Notes: generated from the sequence alone by a model not told the origin. Shown: positions 34,545-44,847, counted from the stretch's first letter. The stretch is 64,000 nucleotides of DNA from Pseudomonas monteilii NBRC 103158 = DSM 14164 (GCF_000730605.1 NZ_BBIS01000012.1:1-64000); one strand, 5' to 3'. Translations and numbers: made by a program.

Positions 34545-35450
34545 ATGCTACTTTTTTACCAGTCTACATTCCCCACGACCTTAATGTACTCCACCAAAGC
34601 CCCTCGTATAATGGCGCAGGATCGCCAATTGCTTGCCCTACAGCATGGTGGCGCAGTTCGTTCCGACCTGATCGCTATTGATAGTATGCACTCGCCTCTG
34701 CGAGTGATGAACTCCAGAGATAATCAACCGATAGCATACACAGCTTATGGCTTTGGCAGTGGAGTGAAAAACCTACCGCTGGGGTTCAATGGATATCTCT
34801 GGTATGAAGTAAGCAAGCTGTACGCCTTAGGGGCAGGCTATCGCTGGCTTTCAACATTGATGAGATTCACGAGCCCTGACAGGGTAAGTCCGTTTGGTAT
34901 AGGGGGAGTCAACGCATACGTCTATGCACTCAATGATCCGATTAATCGATCCGACCCCGGCGGCAACGCTAGCCTTGCGCGTTTTTTTGGCAGGAAAAAT
35001 AATTCGTACCAAGGGCTAAAGAAAATCTACGGTTGGGGAGAGGATGGTGACGGACTTTATAAAACGACTAACAATCTATTCCGCAAACCCAAGGCAGTGT
35101 TTTTTACACATGGGCAAGGGGAAACCATATCCATAGATGGAACCAATAAAAAACCAGCACAACTTAGAGACTGGATGCTAGCACATAATATAAACCCACA
35201 GGATTACCGAAAAATCACCTTTCTTGCCTGCAACTTAGGGAAGACCGCTTTTCCGCAAATATTTGCTAACGACAACACGGTTGTCGTCAGGGCTGCCAGC
35301 GGCACGATTGATACGACCATATGGATACCCCAGGAAGATGGCTACCTTACTAAGATTTCTATGCGAATCAGGCGCTTACCTGACGACTCATCTGAAGATG
35401 TTTACCGACTAAAGACTTACTACCCGCAACCAAATCAAGCGATTAGGTGA
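34545..35450 (+). CDS. Orphan RHS-core protein with a His/Cys C-terminal toxin-like domain
   Basis: 301 aa, start ATG with GGGAG 8 bases upstream. The middle has the RHS core signature: TAYGFGSG, LGFNGYLWYE, YALGAGYRWLSTLMRFTSPDRVSPFGIGGVNAYVYALNDPINRSDPGG (residues about 65-140, with the terminal DP-NR-DPxG motif). After this the sequence changes to a variable domain of 160 residues: a hydrophobic strand then THG (VFFTHGQG, near residue 187) and a second strand then AC (ITFLACNLG, near 227). These match the HG and AC motifs of clan CD cysteine peptidases. GC is clearly lower than the flanks. No vgrG, no full RHS gene, and no evident immunity gene follows, so it may be a displaced RHS tip. 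Confidence 0.72.
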   Translation: MLLFYQSTFPTTLMYSTKAPRIMAQDRQLLALQHGGAVRSDLIAIDSMHSPLRVMNSRDNQPIAYTAYGFGSGVKNLPLGFNGYLWYEVSKLYALGAGYRWLSTLMRFTSPDRVSPFGIGGVNAYVYALNDPINRSDPGGNASLARFFGRKNNSYQGLKKIYGWGEDGDGLYKTTNNLFRKPKAVFFTHGQGETISIDGTNKKPAQLRDWMLAHNINPQDYRKITFLACNLGKTAFPQIFANDNTVVVRAASGTIDTTIWIPQEDGYLTKISMRIRRLPDDSSEDVYRLKTYYPQPNQAIR

Positions 35451-35550
35451 GCGAAACGGTGGCGGCACGCTGGGCAGCGGCTTCCCCCTGAAACACCCTG
35501 TAAATAAAGCCTGGCAATTGACGCAACGCTCGCCTCATGCTCTCCTTATG

Positions 35551-35757
35551 CCTCACGTTCAGGTGCCCCCTTGGGGGTGAAACGGGAAACCGGTGCGTCG
35601 CAGGCCCTCCAACAGGGCCGGACAATTCCGGTGCTGCCCCCGCAACGGTAAGCGAGCGAAGCGTCTGTACCACTGTGCCCTTGTAATGCGGCATGGGAAG
35701 GTGACGCTTTCCAGGAGCCCTGCTCCTCCTCGCAAGCCCGGAGACCGGCCTGGCGTT
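35551..35757 (+). promoter_or_regulatory. Cobalamin riboswitch
   Basis: Contains the ordered B12-riboswitch elements: GGTGCCCCCTTGGGGGTGAAACGGGAAACCGGTG, the conserved B12 box GCTGCCCCCGCAACGGTAA (about 35632-35651), the CCACTG element (about 35670), and the closing CCCGGAGACCGGCC. It sits 100 bases upstream of cbtB. Adenosylcobalamin binding should lower expression of the downstream cobalt transporter and cobalamin biosynthesis genes. Confidence 0.93.
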
Positions 35758-35860
35758 CATGAACACTCCGCGGTGGGCGGGCGCTGTTGCATTCCCCTGG
35801 GCGACTACGCTCGGGGCTGCCGCGCTTGCCCATTGCCCACAAAAAGCAGAGGAACGCGTC

Positions 35861-36049
35861 ATGCCCGTCACCAGCGCCAAGCAACACAGCCTTGCCACGC
35901 CTGTCACCCTCAGCCAGCGCATCGTCATCGCCGTCGGCGCCAGCCTGCTGGGCCTGTGCCTGGTGTACTTTGCCGGTTTCTCGCACATCGAGGCCGTGCA
36001 CAACGCCGCCCACGACACCCGCCACAGCGCCGCCTTCCCCTGCCACTGA
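35861..36049 (+). CDS. cbtB: CbtB, small subunit of predicted cobalt transporter
   Basis: 62 aa single-pass membrane protein: N-terminal tail, one membrane helix (residues about 20-42), then a His-rich end HNAAHDTRHSAAFPCH, the cobalt-binding hallmark of CbtB. Start at 35861 follows AGAGGA. It is the first gene downstream of the cobalamin riboswitch and 9 bases before cbtA. Confidence 0.93.
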   Translation: MPVTSAKQHSLATPVTLSQRIVIAVGASLLGLCLVYFAGFSHIEAVHNAAHDTRHSAAFPCH

Positions 36050-36058
36050 GTACGCCTG

Positions 36059-36745
36059 ATGATCACGCGCATTGCCCGTACCTCGGGCTTCAGCGGGCTG
36101 CTTGCGGCCCTGTTGCTGACCTTGCTGCAAAGCTTCTGGGTCGCCCCGCTGATTCTTGAGGCGGAAACCTACGAGTCCTCGGCCCCTGTCGCCCACCACG
36201 AGCATGGCAGCGAGGTGCCCGCCCATGAGCACAGCGCCGAAGCCTGGTCGCCGGAAGACGGCTGGCAGCGTGTGCTGTCCACTACGGGCGGCAACCTGGT
36301 GGTTGCGGTCGGCTTCGCCCTGATCCTCGCCGCCCTGTACAGCCTGCGTGAACCGACGCGCGCCGGCACGGGTGCATGGTGGGGCCTGGCCGGCTTCGCC
36401 GTGTTCTGTCTTGCCCCGACCTTGGGCCTGCCACCCGAACTGCCCGGTACGGCAGCCGCCGACCTGGGGCAACGCCAGGCCTGGTGGATCGGCACAGCCA
36501 GTGCCACCGCACTGGGCCTGGCCTTGCTGGTGTTCGCTCGCCACTGGCTGCTGAAAGCACTGGGCGCCGTGCTGCTGGTAATCCCCCATGTGATTGGCGC
36601 ACCACAACCCGAAGTGCATGAAAGCCTGGCCCCCGATGCACTGGAAACACAGTTCAAAGTGGCCTCCTGGCTGACCAACGCCGCCTTCTGGCTGGCCTTG
36701 GGCCTGCTCAGCGCATGGCTGTTCCGCCGTTCCAGCCGGGCCTGA
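36059..36745 (+). CDS. cbtA: CbtA, membrane subunit of predicted cobalt transporter
   Basis: 228 aa with five or six hydrophobic segments. An extracytoplasmic His-rich loop after the first helix (APVAHHEHGSEVPAHEHSAE, residues about 43-62) is suited to collecting Co(II). CbtA and CbtB occur together under B12 riboswitches. The TGA overlaps the ATG of cobE (TGATG). Confidence 0.92.
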   Translation: MITRIARTSGFSGLLAALLLTLLQSFWVAPLILEAETYESSAPVAHHEHGSEVPAHEHSAEAWSPEDGWQRVLSTTGGNLVVAVGFALILAALYSLREPTRAGTGAWWGLAGFAVFCLAPTLGLPPELPGTAAADLGQRQAWWIGTASATALGLALLVFARHWLLKALGAVLLVIPHVIGAPQPEVHESLAPDALETQFKVASWLTNAAFWLALGLLSAWLFRRSSRA

Positions 36746-37131
36746 TGCCGCTCCTCTACGCCGGCTTCGGCTGCCGCCGGGGTTGCCCGGCGGATACCCT
36801 GCAACGCTTGCTGGACCAGGCCCTGGACAACCAGGGCCTGGCATTGGCCGACCTGCGCGGTATCGCCAGCATCAGCCTGAAGGCCGAAGAACCTGGCTTG
36901 CTACAGCTGGCTGATCGCCTCGGTTTGCCCTTGGTGCTGTACCATAGCGTGCAACTGCAACCTTACGAACCCCTGCTCAGCCACCGCTCCGCCGCCGCCC
37001 ATGCCCACAGTGGCTGCTGGGGTGTGGCCGAGAGCGCGGCACTGGCCCTGGCCAGCCAGCACCTTGGCACGGCCAGGTTGCTGCTGGCCCGCCAGGTGCT
37101 TGGCCCGGCGACCCTCGCCTTGGCAGGCTGA
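36745..37131 (+). CDS. cobE: CobE / CbiG C-terminal-type cobalamin biosynthesis protein
   Basis: 128 aa. Begins MPLLYAGFGCRRGCPADTL, the GxGCRRGxPxxxL signature of the CbiG C-terminal/CobE fold, with ASISLKAEEPGLLQLADRLGLPLVLY and SGCWGVAESAAL later. It acts in the aerobic cobalamin pathway near the precorrin ring-contraction steps; exact chemistry not settled. The start overlaps the cbtA stop. An in-frame ATG 30 bases upstream lies inside cbtA and is less likely. Confidence 0.88.
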   Translation: MPLLYAGFGCRRGCPADTLQRLLDQALDNQGLALADLRGIASISLKAEEPGLLQLADRLGLPLVLYHSVQLQPYEPLLSHRSAAAHAHSGCWGVAESAALALASQHLGTARLLLARQVLGPATLALAG

Positions 37132-37163
37132 GCGCTTCCCCTTCTTTCCTGCAAGGACTTTCC

Positions 37164-37916
37164 ATGACGGTCTATTTCATCGGCGCCGGTCCCGGCGACC
37201 CGGAACTGATCACGGTCAAGGGCCAACGGCTGATTCGCCAGTGCCCGGTGATTATCTATGCCGGCTCACTGGTACCCGCCGCCGTGCTCGAAGGCCATCA
37301 GGCCGAGACCGTGATCAACAGCGCCGAACTGCATCTGGAACAGATTGTCAGCGCCATGCGCACCGCCCACGAACAGGGTAAGGATGTGGCCCGTGTACAC
37401 AGCGGCGACCCTAGCCTGTACGGCGCCATCGGCGAGCAGATCCGCCACCTGCAGGCGCTGGACATCGATTACCAGATCATCCCCGGGGTCACCGCCACGG
37501 CAGCCAGCGCCGCCCTGCTCGGCTGCGAACTGACCCTGCCGCAGGTGGCGCAAACGGTGATCCTCACCCGCTATGGCGACAGCTCGCCCATGCCGCCGGG
37601 CGAACAGCTGGGTGACCTGGCGCGCCATGGCAGCACCCTGGCAATTCACCTGGGGGTCAAGCACCTCTCGCGCATTGTCGAAGAACTGCTGCCACACTAC
37701 GGCACGCACTGCCCGGTAGCGGTGGTGCATCGTGCCACCTGGCCCGACCAGGACTGGGTGCGTGGCAACCTCGGCAATATCGTCGAACGCGTGGCGGCCA
37801 AAGATTTCCGGCGTACGGCACTGATCCTGGTTGGCCATGTGCTAGGGGACACGCCATTCGCCGAGTCGGCCTTATACCGTGCCGGCCATGCCCACTTGTA
37901 TCGCCCTGCCGACTGA
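37164..37916 (+). CDS. cobM: Precorrin-4 C11-methyltransferase
   Basis: 250 aa SAM-dependent uroporphyrin-III-type methylase. Motifs: FIGAGPGDPELITVKG at the N-terminus (SAM site), VARVHSGDPSLYGAIGEQ near residue 75 and GVTATAASAALLGCELTLPQ near 108, diagnostic of CobM/CbiF. It methylates C-11 of precorrin-4. 32 bases after cobE and in the same riboswitch-controlled operon. Confidence 0.94.
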   Translation: MTVYFIGAGPGDPELITVKGQRLIRQCPVIIYAGSLVPAAVLEGHQAETVINSAELHLEQIVSAMRTAHEQGKDVARVHSGDPSLYGAIGEQIRHLQALDIDYQIIPGVTATAASAALLGCELTLPQVAQTVILTRYGDSSPMPPGEQLGDLARHGSTLAIHLGVKHLSRIVEELLPHYGTHCPVAVVHRATWPDQDWVRGNLGNIVERVAAKDFRRTALILVGHVLGDTPFAESALYRAGHAHLYRPAD

Positions 37917-37982
37917 GCATTGCCAGGCTTGCCACGGGCGTAGCAGACTCCGGGTTCCCGCCTGCGAACAGGAGTTACGCCC

Positions 37983-38225
37983 ATGCTGGAATTACGCCCC
38001 AACTGCGAGTGCTGCGATACCGACCTGCCGGGCGACAGCCCCGACGCGCTGATCTGCTCCTTCGAATGCACCTTCTGCCGCACCTGCGCCGAAAGCCGCT
38101 TCCAGGGCCGTTGCCCGAACTGCTCCGGCCAACTGGTGGCCCGCCCGACGCGGGTCGACCGGGCGTTGGCCAACAACCCCGCCTCAGCCCAGCGCGTAAA
38201 CAAACCGCATGCGGCCTGCGTCTGA
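37983..38225 (+). CDS. DUF1272 small Cys-rich protein
   Basis: 80 aa. Zinc-ribbon-like pattern CECCDTDLP ... CSFECTFCRTCAE ... CPNCSG gives eight Cys, the layout of DUF1272 proteins. The gene has AGGAG 9 bases before its ATG and lies 66 bases after cobM, possibly in the same operon. Function unknown. Confidence 0.88.
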   Translation: MLELRPNCECCDTDLPGDSPDALICSFECTFCRTCAESRFQGRCPNCSGQLVARPTRVDRALANNPASAQRVNKPHAACV

Positions 38226-38447
38226 CCGACCGGAGGAAAACCGGCATCACCGCTTTGACAGGGTGATATCTTTCCCGCTTTTTGTAGGATTTTTCAACAA
38301 CAAGTGCGGGTGATTTCAACACTTCTATACTCGGCATTACCAAACTTCGGGATTGGTCGTATCTTGCAGCGCTTCCGATTAACCCACTTGCAGACGTATT
38401 CCTGAGTGATCCAGGAAGCGGACCACATCCTGACAGGAGTTTTCCCC

Positions 38448-39062
38448 ATGACAACCGTGCTGATCGTCGATGACCACCCTATCGTCCGGGTGTCCTTGCG
38501 GATATTGCTTGAACGCGAGCGCTTCCATGTCGTCGGCGAAGTTGGCAATGGCAGTGAAGTGGCGCAGGTGGCCCGCGAACTGCGCCCGGACGTCGTCATT
38601 CTCGATATCGGCTTGCCTGGGCTGGACGGCATGGAAGTCATCAAGCGCCTGCAGTGCCTGGAGCCGGTGCCGAAGATCATGGTATTGACCGGCCAGGCCA
38701 CCGACCTGTACGTGCGACGCTGCCTGGATGCTGGTATCGGCGCTTTCGTCACCAAGGAAGAAGACCACGAAGCACTGCTGTTTGCCCTCAAGGCCCTGAT
38801 CAAAGGTTATTCGACCTTTCCGCAGATGTCGGTAAACAGCAATTCGCTGGAAAGCGAGCCCGTGCGCCTGGCCAGCCTCTCCAACCGGGAGATGGAAGTA
38901 CTGCGGCGCCTGGCGCGCGGCGAGAACAACAAGAATATCGGCACTTGCATGAACCTCAGCGCCAAGACCATCAGTACCTACCGGGGACGCATCATGGAAA
39001 AACTCAAGACTGAATCACTGGTAGAAATGGTCGACCTGGCCAAACGCAACAGCGTTTATTGA
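38448..39062 (+). CDS. Response regulator, NarL/LuxR type (BvgA/EvgA-like)
   Basis: 204 aa. Receiver domain with DDHPIVR at the start, phospho-acceptor Asp in VVILDIGLPGLDG near residue 53 and Lys in FVTKEE near 104. C-terminal LuxR HTH LSNREMEVLRRLARGENNKNIGTCMNLSAKTISTYRGRIMEKL (residues about 145-187). AGGAG ribosome site upstream of ATG 38448. The hybrid kinase gene starts 13 bases after its stop, forming a Bvg-type phosphorelay. Output genes unknown. Confidence 0.93.
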   Translation: MTTVLIVDDHPIVRVSLRILLERERFHVVGEVGNGSEVAQVARELRPDVVILDIGLPGLDGMEVIKRLQCLEPVPKIMVLTGQATDLYVRRCLDAGIGAFVTKEEDHEALLFALKALIKGYSTFPQMSVNSNSLESEPVRLASLSNREMEVLRRLARGENNKNIGTCMNLSAKTISTYRGRIMEKLKTESLVEMVDLAKRNSVY

Positions 39063-39075
39063 GCGTTTGCACACC

Positions 39076-42000
39076 ATGAAGCGCCTGCTGGCGAGCGTCT
39101 TTCTGGCTACCGGCTTACTCGCCTCGGCCGATCTGCTGGCCAGCAGCGAACCCCGCCAGTTGCTGGCCCGGTCGGCCAGTGCCGCCGCCCCCCTGTCGTT
39201 GTCCAGCGAAGACCGGCAGTGGCTGCAGCGCCGCCAGCACCTGGTACTGGGCAGCTCTCGGCCCGACTATCCACCGTTTGAAATCAACGTCAGTCAGCAC
39301 GAATACGAAGGCCTTAGCGCCGATTACGCCGGGATTATCGCCGAGCAATTGGGCATTCCCGTCGAGGTACGGCGCTACGACAGCCGCCACGAAGCGATTA
39401 CAGCCTTGCGTGAGGGCAGCATCGACCTGCTGGGCAGCTCCAATGCCTTCGAGGCGGCTGACGCTCAACTTAGCCTCAGCACCCCCTATGCTGACGACCT
39501 CCCGGTCATCGTCACCCGCAAGGGGCACAGCCTGAAGGACACACCTGACCTCGCCGGCCTGCGCCTGGCCATGGTCGATCATTATCTGCCCGCCGCTGCC
39601 GTTCGAACGCTGTACCCCAAAGCGCAACTGAGCCTGTACCGCTCGACCCAAGCCGGGCTGGCGGCCGTCGAACTGGGCGAGGCGGATGCGTACCTGGGCG
39701 ATGCCATCAGCACCGACTTTCTGATTGGCAGGAGTTACCAGGGCACGCTCAAAATCGATCACTTCTGCCAGGTGGCCCCCGGGGCTTTTGCCTTTGCCCT
39801 GGCCGATGACAACCCACGCATGCACCGTCTGGTCGACAAGGCGCTGGCGCGCATCAGTGAAAGCGAACGCCTGAACATCCTGCGCCGCTGGAGCAGCGGT
39901 AACACTAGCCTGCTGCTGCAGCGCCATCTCTCTGCCTTGAGCGCAGAAGAAGAGGCCTGGATCGCCGCCAACCCCACCATCCGTGTGCTGGTCAATACCT
40001 CGCTGGCCCCCTTGACCTTCAACGACGCTCAGCATCGCCCCAGTGGCATAACCCTCGACCTGCTCAAGCAGATCTCGCTGCGCACGGGGCTGCAGTTCAC
40101 ACCCGTCGACAGTGCTTCAGCACAGGCCATGGTGGACCGCCTGGCCCGAGGCGAGGCGCAAATGATCGGGGCGCTGGGCTATGGTGCTGACCGTTTGAAG
40201 CAGTTGCGCTTCACCCGCCCCTATCTGGTCAGCCCACGCGTGCTCGTCACCCGCAGCGACGTCGAATCTCCCGCACAAGCCAAGGCCATGAACGGCAAGC
40301 GCATCGCCCTGGTGCGTGGTTCACCGCAACGGGCCATACTGCAACAGCGCTACCCGCAGGCCAAGATAGTCGAAGTGGACAACCCGCTCGGCCAGATGGA
40401 GGCCGTGGCCAACGGTACCGCCGACGTTGCCCTTAGCAGCCATATCAATGCTGCCTACTACATCAGCCATGTTTTCAAGGACCGCTTGCGCATCGCCAGC
40501 GTCCTCGACGACGAACCGGCCGTTGCCGCCTTCGCCGTCGCCGCCGACCAGCCCCAGCTGCAGGCCATTCTCGACAAGGCGCTGCTGAGCATTCCGCCTG
40601 AAGAGCTCGATCAACTGATCAATCGCTGGCGTACCAGCACCCTGGTCAGCGACAGCCCCTGGCGCGACTACCGCACCTTGGCCTTGCAGGTGCTGGTGCT
40701 GTCGGCCCTGCTGCTGGCCGGCGTCATATTCTGGAACAGTTACCTGCGCAAGCTGATCAACCAGCGTACAGAGGCCCAGCACGCGCTGCAGGCACAGTTG
40801 GCGCTGAGCCGCGGGCTGCTTGAGCAATTGCGCCAGGCCAAGGACGACGCCGAACAGGCCAGCCAGACCAAAAGCACGTTCCTGGCCACCATGAGCCACG
40901 AAATCCGTACCCCGATGAATGCCGTGATCGGCCTGCTGGAACTGGCACTGGAGGACAGCCGTGGCGGCCGCTGCGACACCCAGACCTTGCAGACCGCTTA
41001 CGACTCAGCAATTGGCCTGCTTGAACTGATTGGCGACATTCTCGACATTTCCCGCATCGAATCCGGCCACCTCAGCCTGCAGCCAGTGCCCATCGACCTG
41101 GTAGAGCTGGTGCGCGCCACACTGCGGGTATTCGAGGGCAATGCACGGGCCAAAGGCCTGCACCTGCACGGCGAACTGCCGGCAAAACCGGTCTGGGTGC
41201 TGGCTGACCCGCTACGATGCAAGCAAATTCTGTCCAACCTGGTCAGTAACGCCATCAAGTTCACCGACCGTGGCGAAGTGCAGGCGAGCCTGCTGCTGCC
41301 CAAGGTTGCCGGTCAGGGCATTCTGGCAATCGAGCTGAATGTGCGCGACACCGGTATCGGCATCGGCCCTGCCGACCAGGCCCGCCTTTTCAATGCATTT
41401 GTTCAGGCCGATGGCCCAAGGGCCCGCCAAGGTGCAGGCCTGGGGTTGGTCATCAGCCGTACCCTCGCCGAATTGATGGGCGGCGCCTTGAGCCTGCAGA
41501 GCGTGGAAGGCGTCGGCACCCGGGTGCAAGTCTGCCTGCAACTGCCCACATGTGCAGCACCGGTACAGGCCGAGCAGGACCCGCCAGCACATGAAAGCAC
41601 TAGCAGCCCACTCAACATTCTGGTGGTCGACGACTACCCCGCCAACCTGCTGTTGCTGGAGCGGCAACTGCATACCTTGGGGCATCGCGTGACCCTGGCC
41701 GACAATGGCGAAATCGCCTTGGCGCACTGGCAGGCCGCGCGCTTCGACCTGGTGATTACCGATTGCAGCATGCCGGTCATGGATGGCCACGAACTGACCC
41801 GGCGCATTCGCAGCCTGGAGGGTGAGTGCGGCCTGCCAGCGTGCAGGATTCTCGGCGTTACAGCCAATGCCCAGGCTGAGGAACGCGCCCGCTGCCTGGC
41901 CAGCGGCATGGACGAATGCCTGTTCAAACCGATTGGCCTACGTTCGTTAAAGGCCCATCTACCCCAGGTCCGCCCTCAGCAACAAAAAACACCGACAACA

Positions 42001-42351
42001 CGCCATAGCGGGTTCGACTTGGCTGAACTGCGCCACCTGACCCAGGACGACGAACAGCTGACGCGGCATTTGCTCGAACAACTTTCGGTAAGCGTCGCCG
42101 AAGACCTAGCCGCCTTGCGTGCCCTGGCACCAGACGCCGCCGACGAAGCCGTGCGGGCCCTGGCCCATCGCATCAAGGGTGGCGCCAAGATGATCAGGGT
42201 GCGCACCGTGGTCAAGGACTGCGAAGCCATCGAGCTCGCCCACGCACAGGGGCTGCCGACGGTCGAGCAGCGCGCGCTGCTGCAAACCAGCCTGCAAGCC
42301 CTGCTTGACGAAATGCGCGATGCGCTCAATGCAATTGCAGCGTCGAGCTGA
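39076..42351 (+). CDS. Hybrid sensor histidine kinase, BvgS/EvgS-like, with two periplasmic binding domains
   Basis: 1091 aa (ATG 39076; a TTG 9 bases earlier is in frame). Signal peptide; two tandem SBP_bac_3 domains (residues about 50-275 and 290-520); one membrane helix (about 538-556); coiled linker; HisKA with [14 protein letters not shown] (His near 608); HATPase with N, G1 ([10 protein letters not shown]) and G2 ([12 protein letters not shown]) boxes; receiver with VVDDYPAN and [10 protein letters not shown]; Hpt with [11 protein letters not shown]. This is the full BvgS phosphorelay set without a PAS domain. Partner regulator lies directly upstream. Its last 26 bases overlap the convergent chemoreceptor gene. 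Confidence 0.95.
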   Translation: MKRLLASVFLATGLLASADLLASSEPRQLLARSASAAAPLSLSSEDRQWLQRRQHLVLGSSRPDYPPFEINVSQHEYEGLSADYAGIIAEQLGIPVEVRRYDSRHEAITALREGSIDLLGSSNAFEAADAQLSLSTPYADDLPVIVTRKGHSLKDTPDLAGLRLAMVDHYLPAAAVRTLYPKAQLSLYRSTQAGLAAVELGEADAYLGDAISTDFLIGRSYQGTLKIDHFCQVAPGAFAFALADDNPRMHRLVDKALARISESERLNILRRWSSGNTSLLLQRHLSALSAEEEAWIAANPTIRVLVNTSLAPLTFNDAQHRPSGITLDLLKQISLRTGLQFTPVDSASAQAMVDRLARGEAQMIGALGYGADRLKQLRFTRPYLVSPRVLVTRSDVESPAQAKAMNGKRIALVRGSPQRAILQQRYPQAKIVEVDNPLGQMEAVANGTADVALSSHINAAYYISHVFKDRLRIASVLDDEPAVAAFAVAADQPQLQAILDKALLSIPPEELDQLINRWRTSTLVSDSPWRDYRTLALQVLVLSALLLAGVIFWNSYLRKLINQRTEAQHALQAQLALSRGLLEQLRQAKDDAEQASQTKSTFLATMSHEIRTPMNAVIGLLELALEDSRGGRCDTQTLQTAYDSAIGLLELIGDILDISRIESGHLSLQPVPIDLVELVRATLRVFEGNARAKGLHLHGELPAKPVWVLADPLRCKQILSNLVSNAIKFTDRGEVQASLLLPKVAGQGILAIELNVRDTGIGIGPADQARLFNAFVQADGPRARQGAGLGLVISRTLAELMGGALSLQSVEGVGTRVQVCLQLPTCAAPVQAEQDPPAHESTSSPLNILVVDDYPANLLLLERQLHTLGHRVTLADNGEIALAHWQAARFDLVITDCSMPVMDGHELTRRIRSLEGECGLPACRILGVTANAQAEERARCLASGMDECLFKPIGLRSLKAHLPQVRPQQQKTPTTRHSGFDLAELRHLTQDDEQLTRHLLEQLSVSVAEDLAALRALAPDAADEAVRALAHRIKGGAKMIRVRTVVKDCEAIELAHAQGLPTVEQRALLQTSLQALLDEMRDALNAIAASS

Positions 42352-43645
42352 TCTGGCTGATGGCATCCACCACGTGCCGTGAGCCTTGCTGGATTTCCAT
42401 GATCACCGTACCGGCCTCGTTTGCCAGCGCCACACCGTGACCGGTGCGGTTCAGGCTCGACTGCATGCTGGCTACCGCCAGTAGCGACAGGTCATGGTTT
42501 TGCCGCACCACATCGACAATCTCCAGGGTGGCCTTGCTGGTGCGCGCCGCCAGGTTACGCACCTCATCGGCCACCACCGCAAAGCCTCGCCCGTGCTCGC
42601 CGGCACGGGCGGCTTCGATCGCGGCATTCAGGGCCAGCAGGTTGGTCTGGTCGGCGATGCCACGAATGGTCAGCACGATCTGCCCGATTACATCCGATTG
42701 CTTGCTGACCGCATCGATGCTGCGTGCAGCGTCGTTTAGCTCCTGGGAAATCTGTTCGATTACCTGCACCGCCTGCTGCACCACTTCTGTGCCCTTGCGC
42801 GCGCAGGCGTCGGTCTGCATGGAACTGGCATGGGCGGCTTCGGCGGCGTTCTGCTGGGTGCAGACCTGGCGGGTAATGTCACTGGCGAACTTCACGACCT
42901 TGTTCAAGCGCCCCTTGCTGTCGAAAATGGGGTTGTAGGAGGCTTCCAGATAGACCATCTGGCCCTGCTTGTTGATACGCTCGAAACGGTGCGAATGGTA
43001 TTCGCCACGGTTAAGCGACGCCCAGAACTCGCGGTACTCGACCGACTCGCGTTCATGCGGCAGGCAGAACAGGCCATGATGCCGGCCAACCACCTCGTCG
43101 AGGCGATAGCCCATGGTGTCGAGGAAATTCTGGTTGGCTTTGATCACCCGGCCCTGGGGGGTGAATTCGATCACCGCCATGGAGCGGCTGATGGCCTTGA
43201 GCAGGTTTTCACTTTCATGCTCCTGCACCACCCGCTGTGTGATGTCGGCGGCCACCTTGATCACGCTGGTGACCTGACGCTGCTCGTCCAGCACCGGCAT
43301 GTAGCTGGCCTCCAGCCATACCTCGCGACCGGCCTTGTCGAGGCGCTCGAAGGTACCGCTGATAGCCTTGCCCTGCCCCAGTTCTCGCCACAGCTGTTGG
43401 TATTCGGCACTTTTTGCGTAGTCTGACTCGCAAAACAACCGGTGGTGCTTGCCACGCAATTCGTCAACGCTGTAACCCATGGCCTGACAGAAACGCTCGT
43501 TGGCATCGAGAATGGTGCCATCGGGAGCGAATTCGATCATCGCCATGGAGCGGCTGATAGCGGCGAGTTTGGCCTGCGCGGTGGCCAAAGCCTGGTGGCT
43601 GCGCTGGATCTCGACCAAATCGGACTTGCGGTGGAAATCGAACAT
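42326..43645 (-). CDS. Soluble PAS-PAS methyl-accepting chemotaxis protein (BdlA/Aer-type)
   Basis: 439 aa, no membrane segment. Start at 43645 ([10 protein letters not shown]) has AAGGAG at proper spacing; the longer frame adds 12 residues without support. Two PAS domains (residues about 25-130 and 147-255), each with the GRxVWLEASYxPVxD-like C-terminal strand and PAC region. The signalling domain carries the MCP hairpin [24 protein letters not shown]. The layout matches BdlA, which controls biofilm dispersal in P. aeruginosa, and Aer-like energy sensors; role here inferred. 3' end overlaps the hybrid kinase 3' end on the other strand. Confidence 0.9.
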   Translation of the reverse strand: MFDFHRKSDLVEIQRSHQALATAQAKLAAISRSMAMIEFAPDGTILDANERFCQAMGYSVDELRGKHHRLFCESDYAKSAEYQQLWRELGQGKAISGTFERLDKAGREVWLEASYMPVLDEQRQVTSVIKVAADITQRVVQEHESENLLKAISRSMAVIEFTPQGRVIKANQNFLDTMGYRLDEVVGRHHGLFCLPHERESVEYREFWASLNRGEYHSHRFERINKQGQMVYLEASYNPIFDSKGRLNKVVKFASDITRQVCTQQNAAEAAHASSMQTDACARKGTEVVQQAVQVIEQISQELNDAARSIDAVSKQSDVIGQIVLTIRGIADQTNLLALNAAIEAARAGEHGRGFAVVADEVRNLAARTSKATLEIVDVVRQNHDLSLLAVASMQSSLNRTGHGVALANEAGTVIMEIQQGSRHVVDAISQISSTLQLH

Positions 43646-43781
43646 GACGCCGGGCTCCTTTATGCGCGGTTTCATGAGCATAGATCGCCATCATTAGCAT
43701 GCAAGCACAATGCTATCACTTTGTAATTAGTGCATTTTCATTACCAAGCGTCCTGACACGCTTACTGCCCAGGCGTGAAAC

Positions 43782-44801
43782 TCAGGAGCTCTCCCGCACC
43801 ATCAACTCAAAGCCCAAGTCCTGCTGTGCGTTCGGCACTCGCTTGCCATCGAGCAGCGCCAGCAGCGCCTGCGCCGCCCCACGCCCCACAGCAGCCCGGG
43901 GCGTGCGAATCGAGGTCAGCCGGGGCACCATGTGCGCCGAGGCCGGCAAATCGTTGAACCCGACCATTGCCACCTGGCGTGGTACCTCCACCCCCTGGCG
44001 CAAGGCCTGCAGCACCGCGCCCTGGGCAAGGTCGTCGTTACAGAAGAAAATGCCGTCGACATCCGGCGCCTGCTGCATCAGTTGGCTGAACAGTGCACTG
44101 CCCAGTGCAATCGATGACGGCTCCGGCGCCAGTACCTCCAGCTCGGTCGCCTGCAAACCGGCCTCGGCCAGCGCCTGGCGGAAACCTTCGGCTCGCTGCA
44201 TCACCCGTGGGTCGAGCTGCGCGGCAATGAATGCCAGGCGCTTGCGCCCGCGCTCGATCAGGTGCCGGGCAGCGGCACGCCCGGCCTGCTGCTGCGAAAA
44301 CCCGACCGACAATGCCCCAGGCTCGCCATTGAGCTCCATCATGTGCACACAAGGCACACCACTGGCAGCCAGCATCTGGCGGGCCGCATCGCTGCGCTCG
44401 AAGCCGGTCAGCAGCATGCCGCAGGGCTGATAGGCCAGGTAGTTGCGGATCAGGTTCTCTTCTTCAGCAAGGTCATAGTGATAGTTGCCGATCAACACCT
44501 CGAGCCCACGCGGGCGCATGACCTCGTGGATGGCCTCCAGGGTATCGATGAACAGCTGGTTGGACAGTGACGGGATCAACACCACCACCGACTGGCTACG
44601 CGCCGAGGCCAGCGCCCGGGCCGCCGGGTTGGCGACATAGCCAAGGTTTGCCGCTGCGGCGAAAACCTTTTCCACCAGCTCCGGCGCAACCGTGCTGACT
44701 CCGCGCAAGGCGCGCGAAGCGGTAATCGGGGAAACCCCGGAAAGCCTGGCAACTTCTGCCAGGGTGGGACGACCTGTAGTACGGGAGCCGGTGCGGGACA
44801 T
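43782..44801 (-). CDS. gntR: GntR, LacI-family gluconate repressor
   Basis: 339 aa. HTH LAEVARLSGVSPITASRALRG (residues about 14-34), hinge ARALASARS, and effector domain with VVLIPSLSNQLFIDTLEAI and DGIFFCNDDLAQGAVLQALR. Divergent from gntK-gntT; three related AGCGCT-centred palindromes lie before gntR, gntK and gntT. It should repress gluconate uptake and phosphorylation until gluconate or 6-phosphogluconate is present. Confidence 0.93.
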   Translation of the reverse strand: MSRTGSRTTGRPTLAEVARLSGVSPITASRALRGVSTVAPELVEKVFAAAANLGYVANPAARALASARSQSVVVLIPSLSNQLFIDTLEAIHEVMRPRGLEVLIGNYHYDLAEEENLIRNYLAYQPCGMLLTGFERSDAARQMLAASGVPCVHMMELNGEPGALSVGFSQQQAGRAAARHLIERGRKRLAFIAAQLDPRVMQRAEGFRQALAEAGLQATELEVLAPEPSSIALGSALFSQLMQQAPDVDGIFFCNDDLAQGAVLQALRQGVEVPRQVAMVGFNDLPASAHMVPRLTSIRTPRAAVGRGAAQALLALLDGKRVPNAQQDLGFELMVRESS

Positions 44802-44847
44802 GGATGTTGTAATTTTACTACTTGCAAGGAGAGGGAACGGCCACTAA

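Noticed and set aside
35443..36072. 209-codon minus-strand frame across the cobalamin riboswitch
   Set aside because: It is antisense to the riboswitch and cbtB, with no ribosome site or domain.
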